Shown here one piece after another: positions 33,387 to 44,512 of a DNA stretch of 64,000 nt (the first letter of the stretch is position 1; each line of letters starts with the position of its first letter). This DNA comes from Pisolithus tinctorius (lineage: Eukaryota; Basidiomycota; Agaricomycetes; Boletales; Pisolithaceae). The notes under the pieces were generated by a model. It worked only from the letters and a program-made list of their open reading frames with translations. It was not told the DNA's origin and did not search any database. The stretch covers positions 186,001 to 250,000 of the forward strand of contig JANFAH010000027.1 in NCBI GenBank assembly GCA_024663395.1. The letters are read 5' to 3'. Made by a program: the position numbers and the translations under genes.

Positions 33387-36300
33387 ATGTCCCCTACCCT
33401 GGTGCCTGTCGTCAACGCTCGCTCGACCGTCCTTCGTCATGTCAAGCGTGCAGGGGGCCACTCAGATACCCCAGTCGTCGTGCTGGCAGTCATATGCCTC
33501 GTTATTCTTACCTTGACTATTGTTTCCATCGCACGTTACTTCTTTTGGGGACGCAACCGGAACTCGCCATCCTCCACCGATCCCAGTAGTCGATCCCCGT
33601 CTCACTGGTACTCTCCTCGATGTCTTGGGTCACTCCGGACTGGCCGTACCGCGACTTCCAGCCACCAAGACCCTTTGCCCGCACTCCCGCCCAGAGATCC
33701 AGTTCGTCCTTGGCCTGCGACGTACCGCCCAAAGTATCCCCGTGTGCACTTCGCAGATCGTCCATATTCGTATCGATCACATCGTTTTGGCGAGTATCGT
33801 CCGGGTAGTCTCGCTGTATATCGACTCAGCGGCCTCAATGCCTACCAACCGGGCGATCATCCTCCACGCCGACCGAGTGGCTTCAATGCATACACCCTTG
33901 GCGGTCTTCCTTTGCACCGCAGGCCCCGTCCATACAATATGAAGCGCTCACGCCTCCGGACAAGCTCCCCCATCCCTGAGGCAGATCCTGTTCCGGAGAG
34001 CAGTGAGACGAACGACGTTGATGTTCAGGTCAGTGTTCGTGTTAACATCGTGCAATTGCACTCATCGTTCGGTTAGCTTTCCGATATACCCCAATCACAC
34101 GACGCACAGAGCGTTCGTTCCACACCTGCAGTAGTACGCAAGGTAGGTGTACGAATATCTTGTACCGTATGTACTTATCCTCCGTAGACGAGTATTGGCA
34201 CGTCGGAGGAGGCTCGAATAAGCCATGAAACTGTTGACGAAGTTGATGCAGCCAGCGACTCGGTATGATTCTTCTTTGCCGTACGTAGTGCACTTAACGT
34301 CGCTCCGCTCCGTACAGGCTCCCGAGTGCGCCTCAGTAACTGACACACCCCAGGCGGGAACAAATGAAGAACGCTTAGGAGAGAGTGAAGTGAGTACGTG
34401 AAGCCGTCGCCCTGCAGATCTGACGTCCTTCAGCCCAGCGAGGCCCACAAGGACGAGCATACTGGAAGCGCCGTGGTATCTCTTCGTTCCACCTTTTCGG
34501 ATGAGGACGATAGCGATATCGACGAATGTGGCGATGATGACTCTAGGGAATCCACCTGTAGCGTAGAGCAAGGCCGATGTGCTGTCTCCAGGGATCCAGA
34601 GCCTGCAATTAGCCCACCTATATCGTTCGGTTCCCTCGCTGACCTGTACCTCCTTGATGATGAAGACGGCGAGGACGACGTCGACGTCGAAGACGAAAAT
34701 GAAAACGAAGATGGAGACGAAGACGAGAACACTATCAGCAAAAGCTACGACTTCTCTCTCGAACTCGTTGGCTCGTCTCACCGCCCAGGCTCTTACCTTG
34801 GTATTCCGGGGCCTGCATGGTATCCTCCTGCGGTTCGATTCTCTCCTCCAGTCAAGGTTCGACTGCCGACTAGTGGCCCCGCAAGTCCGATGCGGCCACC
34901 GTGTAAACGATTCTCCTTGGATCAAGAATGTGCGAACGAACCGGAGACACAATCACCGGTTGTCGACGTCGATCCACTTGGAGATCCACGCTCCTCGTTA
35001 GATGAAGCGAACGACCTGGAGATGCAATCGCCGATTGTGGACGAAGCTGACGTCGACGTTGAGCTACTAGCAGATACACGCCCCTCATCAGACGAAGAAT
35101 GCGCGAACGACCTAGAGTCGCGATTACCGATTGTGGATGAAGCCGACATCGACGTTGATCCACTTGCAGGTACACGCCCCTTATCGGACGAAGAACGCGC
35201 GAACGATTTGGAGACGCGATCACCGATCATCGACGAAGCTGACATCGATGTTGGTCTACTTAGATATATACGTTCCTCATCGGACACAGAACGCGCGAAC
35301 GACTCGGAGACGCGATCGCCGATCATCGACGAAGTCGGCATAGATGTTGGTCCACTCACGGATACTGTCCGTGCATCGATTTGGGGGCGGACTTGTCAAG
35401 AAACGCTTAACGCCGTCGTTGTCGTCGAAACCGAAAATGACTGTCAATTTTTACGATTTACTGCGAAACCCTCGATTGCCGACAGTCCGGAAGACGACAC
35501 GGCAAGGCATCCGGATGATGACGCTGGCGTCACATGCGACCTTCCAAACCTCGGCGCCGATAACGCGACTACGATTACGACTCCTATGGAGAAACAGGAG
35601 GGGGGCGAGAGCCATCACTCCGAAAGCCCGAACGAAGACGCCGACATCGAGTTAGACGTGATTCTGCGGGAACTCCGCTACGACATATCTTTTATCCCTT
35701 CTGACGAATGTGCCAAGGACGACGATAGTCTTGTTCACGATTTGAATACAAGCGCACCATCCCTTTCTTCGTCTCCTGCAATGTCGAGCAGCTGGGACTC
35801 ATTGGCAAGTCTGAGCCAGGGAAAGCAGGCAGATCTCGGATCTCACGCCCCGGACCCTGTCTCAACATCTCCAGCACCAGTCGAGCCCGTCGAGGACGAG
35901 GAAGTTCACCCGCTACCTGGCGCATCGGAATACGTGACGATACTCATCCCCACTCATCGTCGGAGCCAGGCTTTGCACGTCAAGCGCGTGGAAGAACTTA
36001 TCGGTTGCGAGCGGCCGTCCGATAACGACTCCGCGGGTGCGACCACCGAGGAACGACGCGATCCTCTACCAAAGTGGGCCCCCGTCGACGGGATGATCAT
36101 CATCAAAGTATATGTTCAAGATACCGACGACACCTGGAAAGTCCGCGTTCCGGAAGACATTACTCTACAACGATTCACGTCGAAACTCCTTTCAAAGCTT
36201 GGATTCCACGTCGCATTTAGCGGTAGCTGTTTCGATGGCCCCGAATATTACTTCCGCACGGACGACGTCTTTCGGTGTTGGGTCGCCACACGTATCCGAA

Positions 36301-36545
36301 ATGGTCGTAACCTCCCCATAGCCGCACACGTCGTTGGTCCTCCTCCACCCCCGAAAACGGATATGGCTACTGCGAACGCTGTCTCGATTCCGACGACGAC
36401 TCTTAGTGTCCGCGGCAAGTCTGCGAATGCTGCGCGTTCAGAGCTGCTCCCTTTCAGATATAGGGATTCTCTCGATATCATTCTTCAACGTATTTCGAAT
36501 GTCTTTCAATCGCCGATCGGGCGTTTTCATAGGTGGGATGGGTGA
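33387..36545 (+). CDS. Novel membrane-anchored acidic-repeat protein with PB1-like C-terminus (977 aa)
   Basis: Five exons, 33387-34028, 34110-34142, 34188-34262, 34318-34389 and 34434-36545, all joined in phase 0 by GT...AG introns. The product is 977 residues. Residues about 27-52 form one membrane helix (TPVVVLAVICLVILTLTIVS) with no cleavable signal peptide. Residues 55-215 are Arg/Pro/Tyr/Ser-rich. Around 310-350 is an Asp/Glu run (EDDVDVEDENENEDGDEDEN). At about 410-560 are five tandem 32-residue acidic repeats of the type SDEERANDLETRSPIIDEADIDVG, exact at 96 bp in DNA. Residues about 815-905 (GMIIIKVYVQDTDDTWKVRV..., ITLQRFTSKLLSKLGF..., YYFRTDDVFRCWVATRIRNG) look like a ubiquitin-fold PB1-type domain with a basic first strand; this is tentative. 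I recognise no full-length relative. Topology suggests a short luminal or outer N-terminus and a large cytoplasmic tail. A truncated copy is at 23650-24220. Confidence 0.65.
34915..35370 (+). repeat. Five 96-bp coding repeats
   Basis: In-frame tandem repeats inside the acidic part of the 977-aa protein. The spacing between equivalent SDEE codons at 35088 and 35184 is exactly 96 bp. Outer copies are shorter or more diverged. Confidence 0.8.
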
Positions 36546-36861
36546 ATTTTGTCGTATCATTTGGACTATAGACCGCATACTATTATTTCTCATGTTTGTT
36601 TCTGTATGTTGTAGCGGATATCATTATTACATATCGTTATACGGACTATTCACAGTCGATCTGGCAGTACGAACACCGCAGAATTAGAGTTCCTGTGTAT
36701 TGTGAAGGGAAGAATGTCGCGTACTCTGAGACTCAAGCAGTTCTCTTACCCTCAGGGCGCATGTTCGGAGTCCACTCCATACGATGTACAAAATATAGTA
36801 CGTAAAATTTATGTCAGCCGTCCACATGCGAAGTGCAGATAGAGGCCTCAAGATGAATCCG

Positions 36862-37892
36862 TCACATGTCGATTGAATACAATACATCCACATTGTCGAA
36901 CAGAGGTTCGTTGATAAGACGACCTGCCAAATCCTGAGAGGTGGCTTCAATAAGCATGCGTTCGTGAACGAACGCCTTCTCCGATTTGCAAAGATCAAGT
37001 ATGTGCCTCCAGCAGTCTGGGTAGACACGTCCGTAGTCGACTTCTTGGAATTGTTGCATTGCATCAGCATATGAGAGAGGATTACGTCCGTCAAGCAGAA
37101 ACCAACCCATGCCATTCCACCGGACCTGTCGCCAGTCATTGGTGCAGGACCTCCGATCCTGGCAACGCTTCGAGTGAATCATCAATGGGGGTTCACATGC
37201 CACAATGCGGCGGTGAATGCCAAGTTGTTCTCTGACCATGATGAGAGTATTCCAGACAGGGTGGATAAGAAGGTCGCAATCTAAGTTGTTCAGGCGAAGC
37301 GGAATAAGCCGGCTGAATGCATATTGGAAGGTTTCCTTAATCTGATATTTCAGTGAGATGGAGATCAGCTTGGCGGGATGAATAGCCTGGCGGCGGCTTT
37401 CGAGTTGATCGAGGGCGTGATCACGAGCAGCCTTCGACTGGTACTTCCAACTTACTTCAAGCAGCTGAAATATCGTTTCGTCCCGCATCTTTGCAGCGTC
37501 TGGACGCCACCTAAGAATTAAAAAAAATGGTTCATGACAATGCACACGCTCGTAAGTTAAACAGATTCACTTGTTGTAGCAAACTGAGAGGAATAATTCG
37601 AACCCTTCAGCCGTGACTTCAGAGATGACGATTGGCTGCTCATCACTTTTTCCGTCGACTGGGACGAGTCCGGCATTGCTATTGGTGCCCAACATGTCCC
37701 TGAAGTCATGGATTTGTCCGAAAGAATGCTTCCGTGGATCTTAAATAACGTATTTTCAACCTTCAGGCAAATGCCATTTTGATGATGAGTAGTAAGTAGA
37801 AAGGAGAAGTACATATAGCTCACCCGAAGAACATGGGTGCCGTCAGGGTAATAAAACATTGGATGGTGTCGGGGACTTGGAGCAGCGGTCAT
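36862..37892 (-). pseudogene. BTB/POZ-domain protein gene with a one-base frameshift
   Basis: From ATG at 37892: MTAAPSPRHHPMFYYPDGTHVLR, intron (GTGAGC...AAG), VENTLFKIHGSILSDKS, then DFRDMLGTN...PIVISEVTAEGFELF...VCYNKWRPDAAKM, which is the BTB fold order (F-x-V-H-x-x-I-L, F-R-D-M, F-x-x-F-L). The last exon (about 37510-36862) adds a BACK-like helical region (QLLEVSWKYQSKAARDHALDQ) and a tail ending VDVLYSIDM. Family members usually act in protein-protein contacts or as adaptor subunits. The frame slips by one base near 37711 (KS to HDFRDM), so the gene is broken unless this is a sequence error. Its start faces the U2 gene, about 360 bp away. Confidence 0.7.
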
Positions 37893-38225
37893 GTTGTTGA
37901 CGTTGAGTGAGGGAATCGTTGGATGACTGCCAGGACAAGTTGCTAGAGAAATACACAGTGTGTTTTATATTGTGTGAATGAACTCCGAAAATGTGCGCGG
38001 CACACAAAAAAACGCGTGGAGGAGAAATGCGCACGGCACCTAAGGAAATGAGCGGGAGGACATCGGAAAAAAAACATGCATCGCTAAGCTACAGTTCAGC
38101 AGCATCGTACTTACGTCCCGATCGCAGCTTGACGTTCACGTCGTCCAAATCTGGACGCTTCCCGTTGTCCAGAATAGGAAACAAACGACCCAAAAACTCC
38201 GATGGTCCGTGCGGACCCTGCAATC

Positions 38226-38233
38226 CTATATAA
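38226..38233 (+). promoter_or_regulatory. TATA box of the U2 snRNA gene
   Basis: CTATATAA about 20-25 bp before the inferred U2 5' end, the usual place for a snRNA promoter element in fungi. Confidence 0.55.
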
Positions 38234-38252
38234 GCCCGACCTGTGTATCTCA

Positions 38253-38445
38253 ATCCTCACCACTCTGGCCTTTTGGCTTAGATCAAGTGTAGTATCTGTT
38301 CTTTACAGCATAACCGCTGTAACGGGGGCACTACCTCCTTTAGTTGGTTAGCAAATTTTTGCTGCCCTATGTCGTCTGCGAGCTCTGCTTGCAACTCCGG
38401 GTGATGCGATGACCTTGCTATTGCAGTACTGGCTTGCGTCGTCAG
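38253..38445 (+). ncRNA. U2: U2 spliceosomal snRNA
   Basis: The sequence TCTGGCCTTTTGGCTTAGAT directly followed by CAAGTGTAGTATCTGTTCTT is the most conserved part of U2. It holds the branch-point recognition sequence GTAGTA at 38289-38294. Stem-loop II (TTTACAGCATAACCGCTGTAA) follows. The Sm site lies in AGCAAATTTTTGCTG near 38350-38365. The 3' stem-loop IV with TGCGATGACC...TATTGCAGTAC...GGCTTGCGTCG matches the U2 loop IV core TATTGCAGTAC. Fungal U2 commonly has GGCTTAGATC where animals have GGCTAAGATC, as here. The exact 3' end is approximate. The RNA pairs with the intron branch site in every splicing cycle. Confidence 0.93.
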
Positions 38446-38978
38446 GGGATCCCCGATCCTTGGCTTCTTTTGCTTTCTTTTTGTTGTGTTTCTACTTCTC
38501 TACCATTTGGTAGGGCATGGGGCTCAGCAAATGGAATGCAAAGGCTATATAGCTTTCTTTTTATTCTATGTTTTGCATTGTGCTATTAGATGCCAAATGC
38601 CTGTTTTGCTTGGCACATGAATATATGTGTGTCAACTGATCCTATGTGTTTGATGGGAAATTTACTATGTTAATGGTTTGTGACATTCCTCCTCTGTTAG
38701 GCCTTGGAGCTTGGTGGCTGAGCAGATTGGTGATTTAAATCTTGCTGTTTCAGATGTGGAGGAGCAAGTGCTGGGAAAGGGTGATTATGCTGACTGAGGC
38801 TGATAAGCCATTTGCCTGAAAGCTACTCCTTAGATCACACTGTTGCTGTTCATGACTGTGCATGGTGATCATGATCAATGGAATTACAAAGTGCTGCTGT
38901 CTGATGGCATGCTACTGGCCCATGGATACCTATATGAAGATGGCTTTATCACCCACTCAATGTTATCAAACACCTGCC
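38446..38978. other. Intergenic between U2 and the flavin-reductase gene
   Basis: T-rich near 38460-38580. An open frame continuous with the downstream gene extends back to 38862, but family resemblance starts only at 38979. Confidence 0.4.
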
Positions 38979-40071
38979 ATGTCCCTACCTCCCTTCGACC
39001 ATGATGTGCACACCAAGTTCACTGAAACACCTAATACTTCATGGACGTTCAGTCAGAAGATTGAGAGTACAGAATCTGGACAGAAATGGTTGGAAGGGGA
39101 AGAACAAGGGTGGAAGGTGATCAATACAGACAAAGATACCTCGTAAGTCCTGGAATTTCACCCTGTCATTTGACATTGGAGCATAAAGACAACCTTTGTA
39201 GGTGACTATACCCACTTATGATCAGTGCGATTGTACCTCGGCCCATAGCATTCGTCTCTTCTGTCTCTGAGAGCAGAGTGGAGAACCTCGTGACTTTCAG
39301 GTACGATTGTTAGTTCCATGGGAGATTCATCTTGTTCAAACACTGTTCTAATATGTTATGAAAGTTGGTTCAACATGGTAAGTTCATGTGTTGTACTCTG
39401 GTGTCTGTTTGACCACAACAATACATGTCATTTAGGTAACCCATAACCCACTGCTCATTTCATTCTCATGCAGTAATACTCCACACGTCAAAGACACACC
39501 CACAAATGTGAGGAATGGCCTCGGCTTTACCATCAATATCATCAGCGAGCCATTCGTCGAGAACACAAATGCAACGTCCATCGACGCTCCACCTGAATTC
39601 GACGAATGGACTATTAGTGGGCTGACAAAGGTGCCAAGTGTGGGTGCAGCTGAGCTATGAATATATGATATGCCCCTGGTTACCTTGTTTCTTAGATTCA
39701 TGTCAAGGCCCCACATGTCAAGGAGAGTGTGTTCAGCATGGAATGCGAGGTAAGAGATCGTAGGGTCTGTGGTGATACTTTACTCTCACTTCTACCAATA
39801 TGTGAAGTTCTTCCAAGCAATCAATGTCACTCATCCTGTCAGCGGAGAAATCACTACAACACTGATCCTCGCACATGTGAAGTATATCCACGTTCGCAAG
39901 GACATACTGAATGAGTGCGGGATCGTTGATATCACCAAGTATAAGCCGATCACACATTTAGGGGATATCTCGTACACCAGAATTGGTGATGCCTTCAGGT
40001 TACCTAGGCCGGTGTGGGAACAAGAAAAAGGGAAGATCGAGCAAGCTTCAGAGAACAATGATCAGTCGTAG
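38979..40071 (+). CDS. Flavin-reductase-like (FMN-binding split-barrel) protein
   Basis: Exons: 38979-39142 (MSLPPFDHDVHTKFTETPN...GWKVINTDKD), about 39202-39300 (SAIVPRPIAFVSSVSES), a 13-nt micro-exon 39365-39377 (completing SWFNM), 39436-39639 (VTHNPLLISFSCSNTPHVKD..., GFTINIISEPFVEN, SIDAPPEFDEW), 39696-39749 (HVKAPHVKESVFSMECE) and 39808-40071 (FFQAINVTHPVSGEITTTLI..., GDISYTRIGDAFRLPRPVW). The A-I-V-P-R-P-I-A-F-V-S strand, the T-H-N-P-P-like loop and the I-G-D-x-x-R-L-x-R-P-x-W end are those of flavin-reductase-like FMN-binding proteins. With the usual acceptor at 39201 exon 2 opens on TGA where Arg or Asp is expected. An alternative acceptor at 39225 restores an open frame but drops seven residues (LYPLMI region). 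So the gene is either alternatively spliced or newly broken. Confidence 0.75.
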
Positions 40072-41301
40072 ACAAGGGGAGAATTGTGTATGACCACTGG
40101 CAAACCACTGTATACCACGATGTTACATAAACATAAATGCCTATACGAGGCAGGCGGACCAGCATCCGGGTGCATCTCCATATTCTAGTGAGGATGGCTG
40201 TCAACTTACTTCTCCAAAGAACATGGCACAGCTAGCACTGGTTGCAGTGACTCAGAGCGCACCCACCATCTCTTTATTGCATCGTCTCTGTAGGTCCACG
40301 GATTTATTATCTTGGTCCGAGGTCAACCGCTCCCCACACCACTTGGACGTGGTCTTTGAAAACACGAAGTGTTTGCTGTTTTGCATACATGCCATAAGGG
40401 GAAGGTGTGGCCGTGTCCTGTAAAAGGGAGGAAGTCGGGTTTCCTTTTTCTGCTGGTTCTGAAGGACAAAGCAACCAGTCCATTCGCTGTGAGTCCCTTG
40501 TCAGCATTTTCAGGAATCCCCCTGGGTGGCTTTTCTTTGTTAGATCTACTTGGGGAAGCCAGAGGACCAGAAAGGTGTATATTCGATGTCCCTTGGACCT
40601 CACAGCTTGTGGCTCAGTCACCTTGGGATTCACGGCAGTCGTGGGCTGTGCTTGTAATTGTGGAGTAAACAGTATCGACGAAATCGCTGATCTTGTTCCT
40701 TATCCATCCCTCTTTAGCAGGTACTCAAATTCCAGCCGCAGTATTCCTGTGGTCGACACGCATTTGGTAGGATGAGGCATTTGGCGAAAATCAAGGCACG
40801 ACGAAAGCTTGAGACGGATCGAGAACCTCGTCACGTCCATTTTGAGTCCTGAGGATGTATAAATCTGGTTATGTTGCTGTCCTAGCCATGCTGTCCCCCT
40901 GTCTGGCACTGTGCATGTATGGCCCTGCTACGGGCACGTCACCACACAACCTTCCTTCCATCATTCTTTGTCGTGCCGACGTCGTTCTGCGACAGTTATC
41001 GATACGTCGCTCCCGCCGCTCGTGTGTCTTCTTGTATTCATTCACCGAGCACTCAAAACGAGGGGCATCATCTTGGATCTGCACTGTGGGGACGCCCTTA
41101 CAACGCCTTGACAGCACTGCCTGCCCAGGGCTGTATTTTACTATGAATTGTGGGGGAGATTCCTTAAGTGCCACTCTTTCCCTTTCTACCCCTCTACTCA
41201 ACCTGACCGACGTGGACGACAGTCTCAGACCCGCTGGACAGCAGCTTCTGCCTCTACAACAGGACTTGTGGTAACATGTGAATAGATACGTGGATGCCAC
41301 A
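40072..41301. other. Intergenic, no supportable gene
   Basis: ORFs on both strands (40307-40633 minus, 40855-41274 plus) have no recognisable motif or splicing support. Confidence 0.4.
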
Positions 41302-42870
41302 ATGAACCCACACGACGATGAGGTTAGATATTGGTGTAACCTCGTGATGCAGCGGGGACATGAAGGACTCGACCCAGACTACGTTAACAGTGCTATCAGA
41401 GACATATACGAGAACAACTTTCACTGCAGCGATCATGATGCACATCAAACCAGGCGATCTCGTACCCTGCATCCTCATCATGCTCACACCCCTCACATTC
41501 TTCATGCTCATACCTCGCATGGACCTTGTGGCGATGAACCTCATCCCCATGCCCAGAGTCAAACTCGTGCTCCATTGCTGAGACCGGTCCCACTCCCAGA
41601 ACAGGTGGTGACCCCTGTCATTCCCCTCAGTACCCCACGTGACCATCCATTATCTACCTGGACAGGCTATCCCTACTCGGGAATCCAGTTTCATCTGCTA
41701 CTCCAACCTCCATATCTCTGCCCACCACTGTCTTTCCAACAACAGACACACAGCTCGCATATACCCGCGTACCATCGAGTGACAGAGTCCAACTCTGCCC
41801 GTCCTTCGCACACACACCAGCCACCTTTGGACAAAGGAATTCGGAACAATCTGGGTACGTGGGTTCAACTCTACAGCTTTTGATGCCACATATTCTTGGC
41901 AATTATAGAACCAATGTTATCGAATCACCAACCACAATGGCATCCGCCATTCGACCATAACGCACTAGGGACGTCGCAAGTACCGCAACCGCCCCCTGCA
42001 CCCACCTCCGGGCTATATGTGTTCCATATTCCTGCTCAATCACTACCCTACCCATGCCTATACCCCTATGCGCCAGCGGGAATGTTCCAGACCGGGCATA
42101 CCGGATATGGACAAATGCCTGGATCAGCACCTGCACTGCCCACGGCAGGCTATCTATCGGGTGGATGGCCTCTCTCTGGTCCATCTCTGTGGTTGCCTCC
42201 ATTGGCACTGGGCGTTACACCCGGTTCAGAGAGCATCCTGCAATGGAGTCCTGGAACCTGGCCACCTTTGCCATGGCCCACTGATGTTCCAGTCTGACTT
42301 GCCCCATGGCTCATTCCCAACCCCATAAATCCGGGGGTTCCCCAGATAGAGTGGGATGTGAGTACACATCCCATGACAGCTCAATGTGTCACTGGCGCAC
42401 ACATTATCCTACCCTTGGACTTGGGAGGGGGTGGGAGCACGGGCACTGGAATAGATCACGAACCAGCGACCTTACCGCCAACTGATAGAATTCTTGTGCT
42501 TTGTGACATTGGCTGGATCCCCCAACTCTGGGGCCCGATCATCATCGAATGACTGGGAGGACGAGTCACAATTTGTGACCTTCTCGAACATATATATGTG
42601 TTCTTTCAAACACACCTTACAAGTGCCAAAGTGGAGCGTATCTCCTCTCTCGAACCAAACAATTATGGTTTACTAGTGGATGCTTACCAGAGGAGGACGA
42701 TGCAAAGACATTTGGGTGTGTTGAGAGATCGGGAATGGAGGGAAGGGATGTGGCAGGTGGATTGTCTTGGGGATCGGAGGTGGTGGTGGGGTGTGTGGGT
42801 GACTTACAATTTGGATGAGACGTGGCATTTAAATTTGGGATTCATCAACCCTGTGCACTGGAATACATAA
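41302..42870 (+). pseudogene. DUF6699-like gene, copy 4 (CGA-to-TGA decay)
   Basis: Exon 1 starts MNPHDDEVRYWCNLVMQRGHE. The intron (GTACGTGGG...TATAG) is intact in sequence and phase and joins to EPMLSNHQPQWHPPF. Exon 2 keeps one frame to NPVHWNT at 42870. It is interrupted only by TGA at 42295 (PV-stop-LAPW, Arg in copies 1-3) and TGA at 42550 (IIIE-stop-LGGR, Arg in copies 2 and 3). Many other differences from copy 3 are also C-to-T or G-to-A. Downstream sequence to about 43270 is shared with the flank of copy 1 (27360-27500). Confidence 0.75.
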
Positions 42871-44512
42871 CCAGTACTTCCATGGGGATGGGTGCGTACC
42901 TGTGCTATCATCTGTGTTGAGCATACACCATGATTTGCCAGGTATGTCATCAGACTTTCAAGCATGAGCGGAGACAGCTGACAAGAATATTAATTGAGGT
43001 GCATATGAGCACTGGACAGTCATCACGCGAACAGGTTGAGCTTCTCGCAGGTTGGTGAACTTACTGATGTTGACAACCCGTGATTGGCCTGCAGTAACGA
43101 TTGAAGGTATGCTGTCAGTGAAGGAAGTCCTGGGCGGGGATGAAAACGCACATGATAATAACTTTACAGGTCACCAGATTTGGCACACCATTTTGTACAT
43201 CACTTTTGTCGCACATTCATGGTTGTTCAAATCGCCATGAGGTTATATTCTCATTGCTGGGAACTGGCGTTGTGTTGCCCTCATGTTGGTGAAAATTCTG
43301 AGGTTATGTACATATACCTTCCTGATTCCTCCTGTATGGTGGAACACGACTGTCATCATAAGCGGGAGTGGTCATTATGGGAGATATGGAACAACCATAC
43401 GGTATATGATGGAGCTGAACAGACTTGGTGTCTCCAGAAGGATAACAGGGAAACACGGTGAGAGAAGCATGAGGAAACCAATAGCGTGGCATATGCATTT
43501 GCAAGGTGTGGAAATTTGTTCTGTTTAGACTCGATGGCCAAATCAGATGTACCATCCGGATTCCCTATGAGTGCGAGTGAATGGCGTAAATGCCTGATGG
43601 GCATCCTTGGCACACGCTGTATGCAGAGCTTAGAGCAAGGGTAGGTCGAATTGGGAAGAGGAAGTTTCTCTGGATCCGGCATTGAAAAAGGTCACAGAAT
43701 CCATGACCTTTACAACATTGGATCCAGGGGCTATTGACTCACCATAGCCCAACACTAAGTGAGAAAGGTATTGATACTTACTTTTGTTCTTTCAAGGCTG
43801 GAGTATGAAATATTCAATTGATATCACGTACCATACTTTGATGTCGGAATTCATGCAAAGGCCAAAGCATCCGTCTCAACTCTGATATAGCATTAACACA
43901 CTTCTGCTCCTGGCAAACGAACACTGCATAAATTCAGTTGAGCCACTCTGGCCCCCACAGGTGACGGGTTCACCTTTGAAATATCATATCTTGGGTAGGA
44001 GAAAAAAGAGTTCAACATCACTACTGTGCCCGTGCCCATGGTGGACGCTGCCAATGAAGTCCTTCGAGTGTTCAGAAATCACTGAGGAAATATACTTACC
44101 CATGCATCGTTTTCAATAGCACAGATGTATGCAAGGTGTCAATGACATTTGTGAAGCCATCGAAGCGTTGCATTATGTTGGTGCTATTTGGCCTGTTGTC
44201 GATAAGGAAATTAGAATACAAGAGTATTTGTGGACTGGCTGAATGCTTGACTTCTCATGTGCCCAACTGCCCGATTCAGTGCATCTGCGAGTCACTCAGT
44301 GGTAGCGTGCGAAGAGCCGATGGCTGTCCTATGTAAGTTGAAGGTGCATTCTGCACCCCGAACCAAGTCAGTGTTGAATTACGTAATCATCAAGTTAGAC
44401 AAAGTTGCACATAGCCTTTGGTAGTGTACAGTGACCATGGAAAATTATCCAACAGAGCAATATTGTTCAACTAGGTATATTCACATTCACCGTGCTGTTC
44501 TCCACCTTCAAG
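42871..44512. other. Intergenic, no supportable gene
   Basis: Left part is diverged flank of the DUF6699 unit. A minus ORF at 43356-43682 (IGNPDGTSDLAIESKQNKFP) looks protein-like but I cannot assign it. Confidence 0.4.

Larger units (their letters stand above)
30230..33960. repeat. Right arm of the inverted duplication
   Basis: Reverse complement of 23650-27300. Contains the intact DUF6699-like copy 3, the unrecognised module (32230-32640, minus) and the first exon of the intact membrane/acidic-repeat gene. Similarity ends within that exon near 33960 (CGCTCACGCCTCCGG). Confidence 0.75.

Noticed and set aside
34430..35359. Minus-strand ORFs of 103-145 aa opposite the acidic repeats
   Set aside because: Shadows of the repeated plus-strand coding sequence; no motifs and no splice support.
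40207..40775. Possible gene on the minus strand (40307-40633) or plus strand (40369-40775)
   Set aside because: Neither frame shows a family motif or consistent splice sites; both could be chance ORFs.
43356..43682. Minus ORF with NPDGTSDLAIES, which reminded me of TPR-rich fungal proteins
   Set aside because: Only one weak unit resemblance, no repeat spacing; not supportable.
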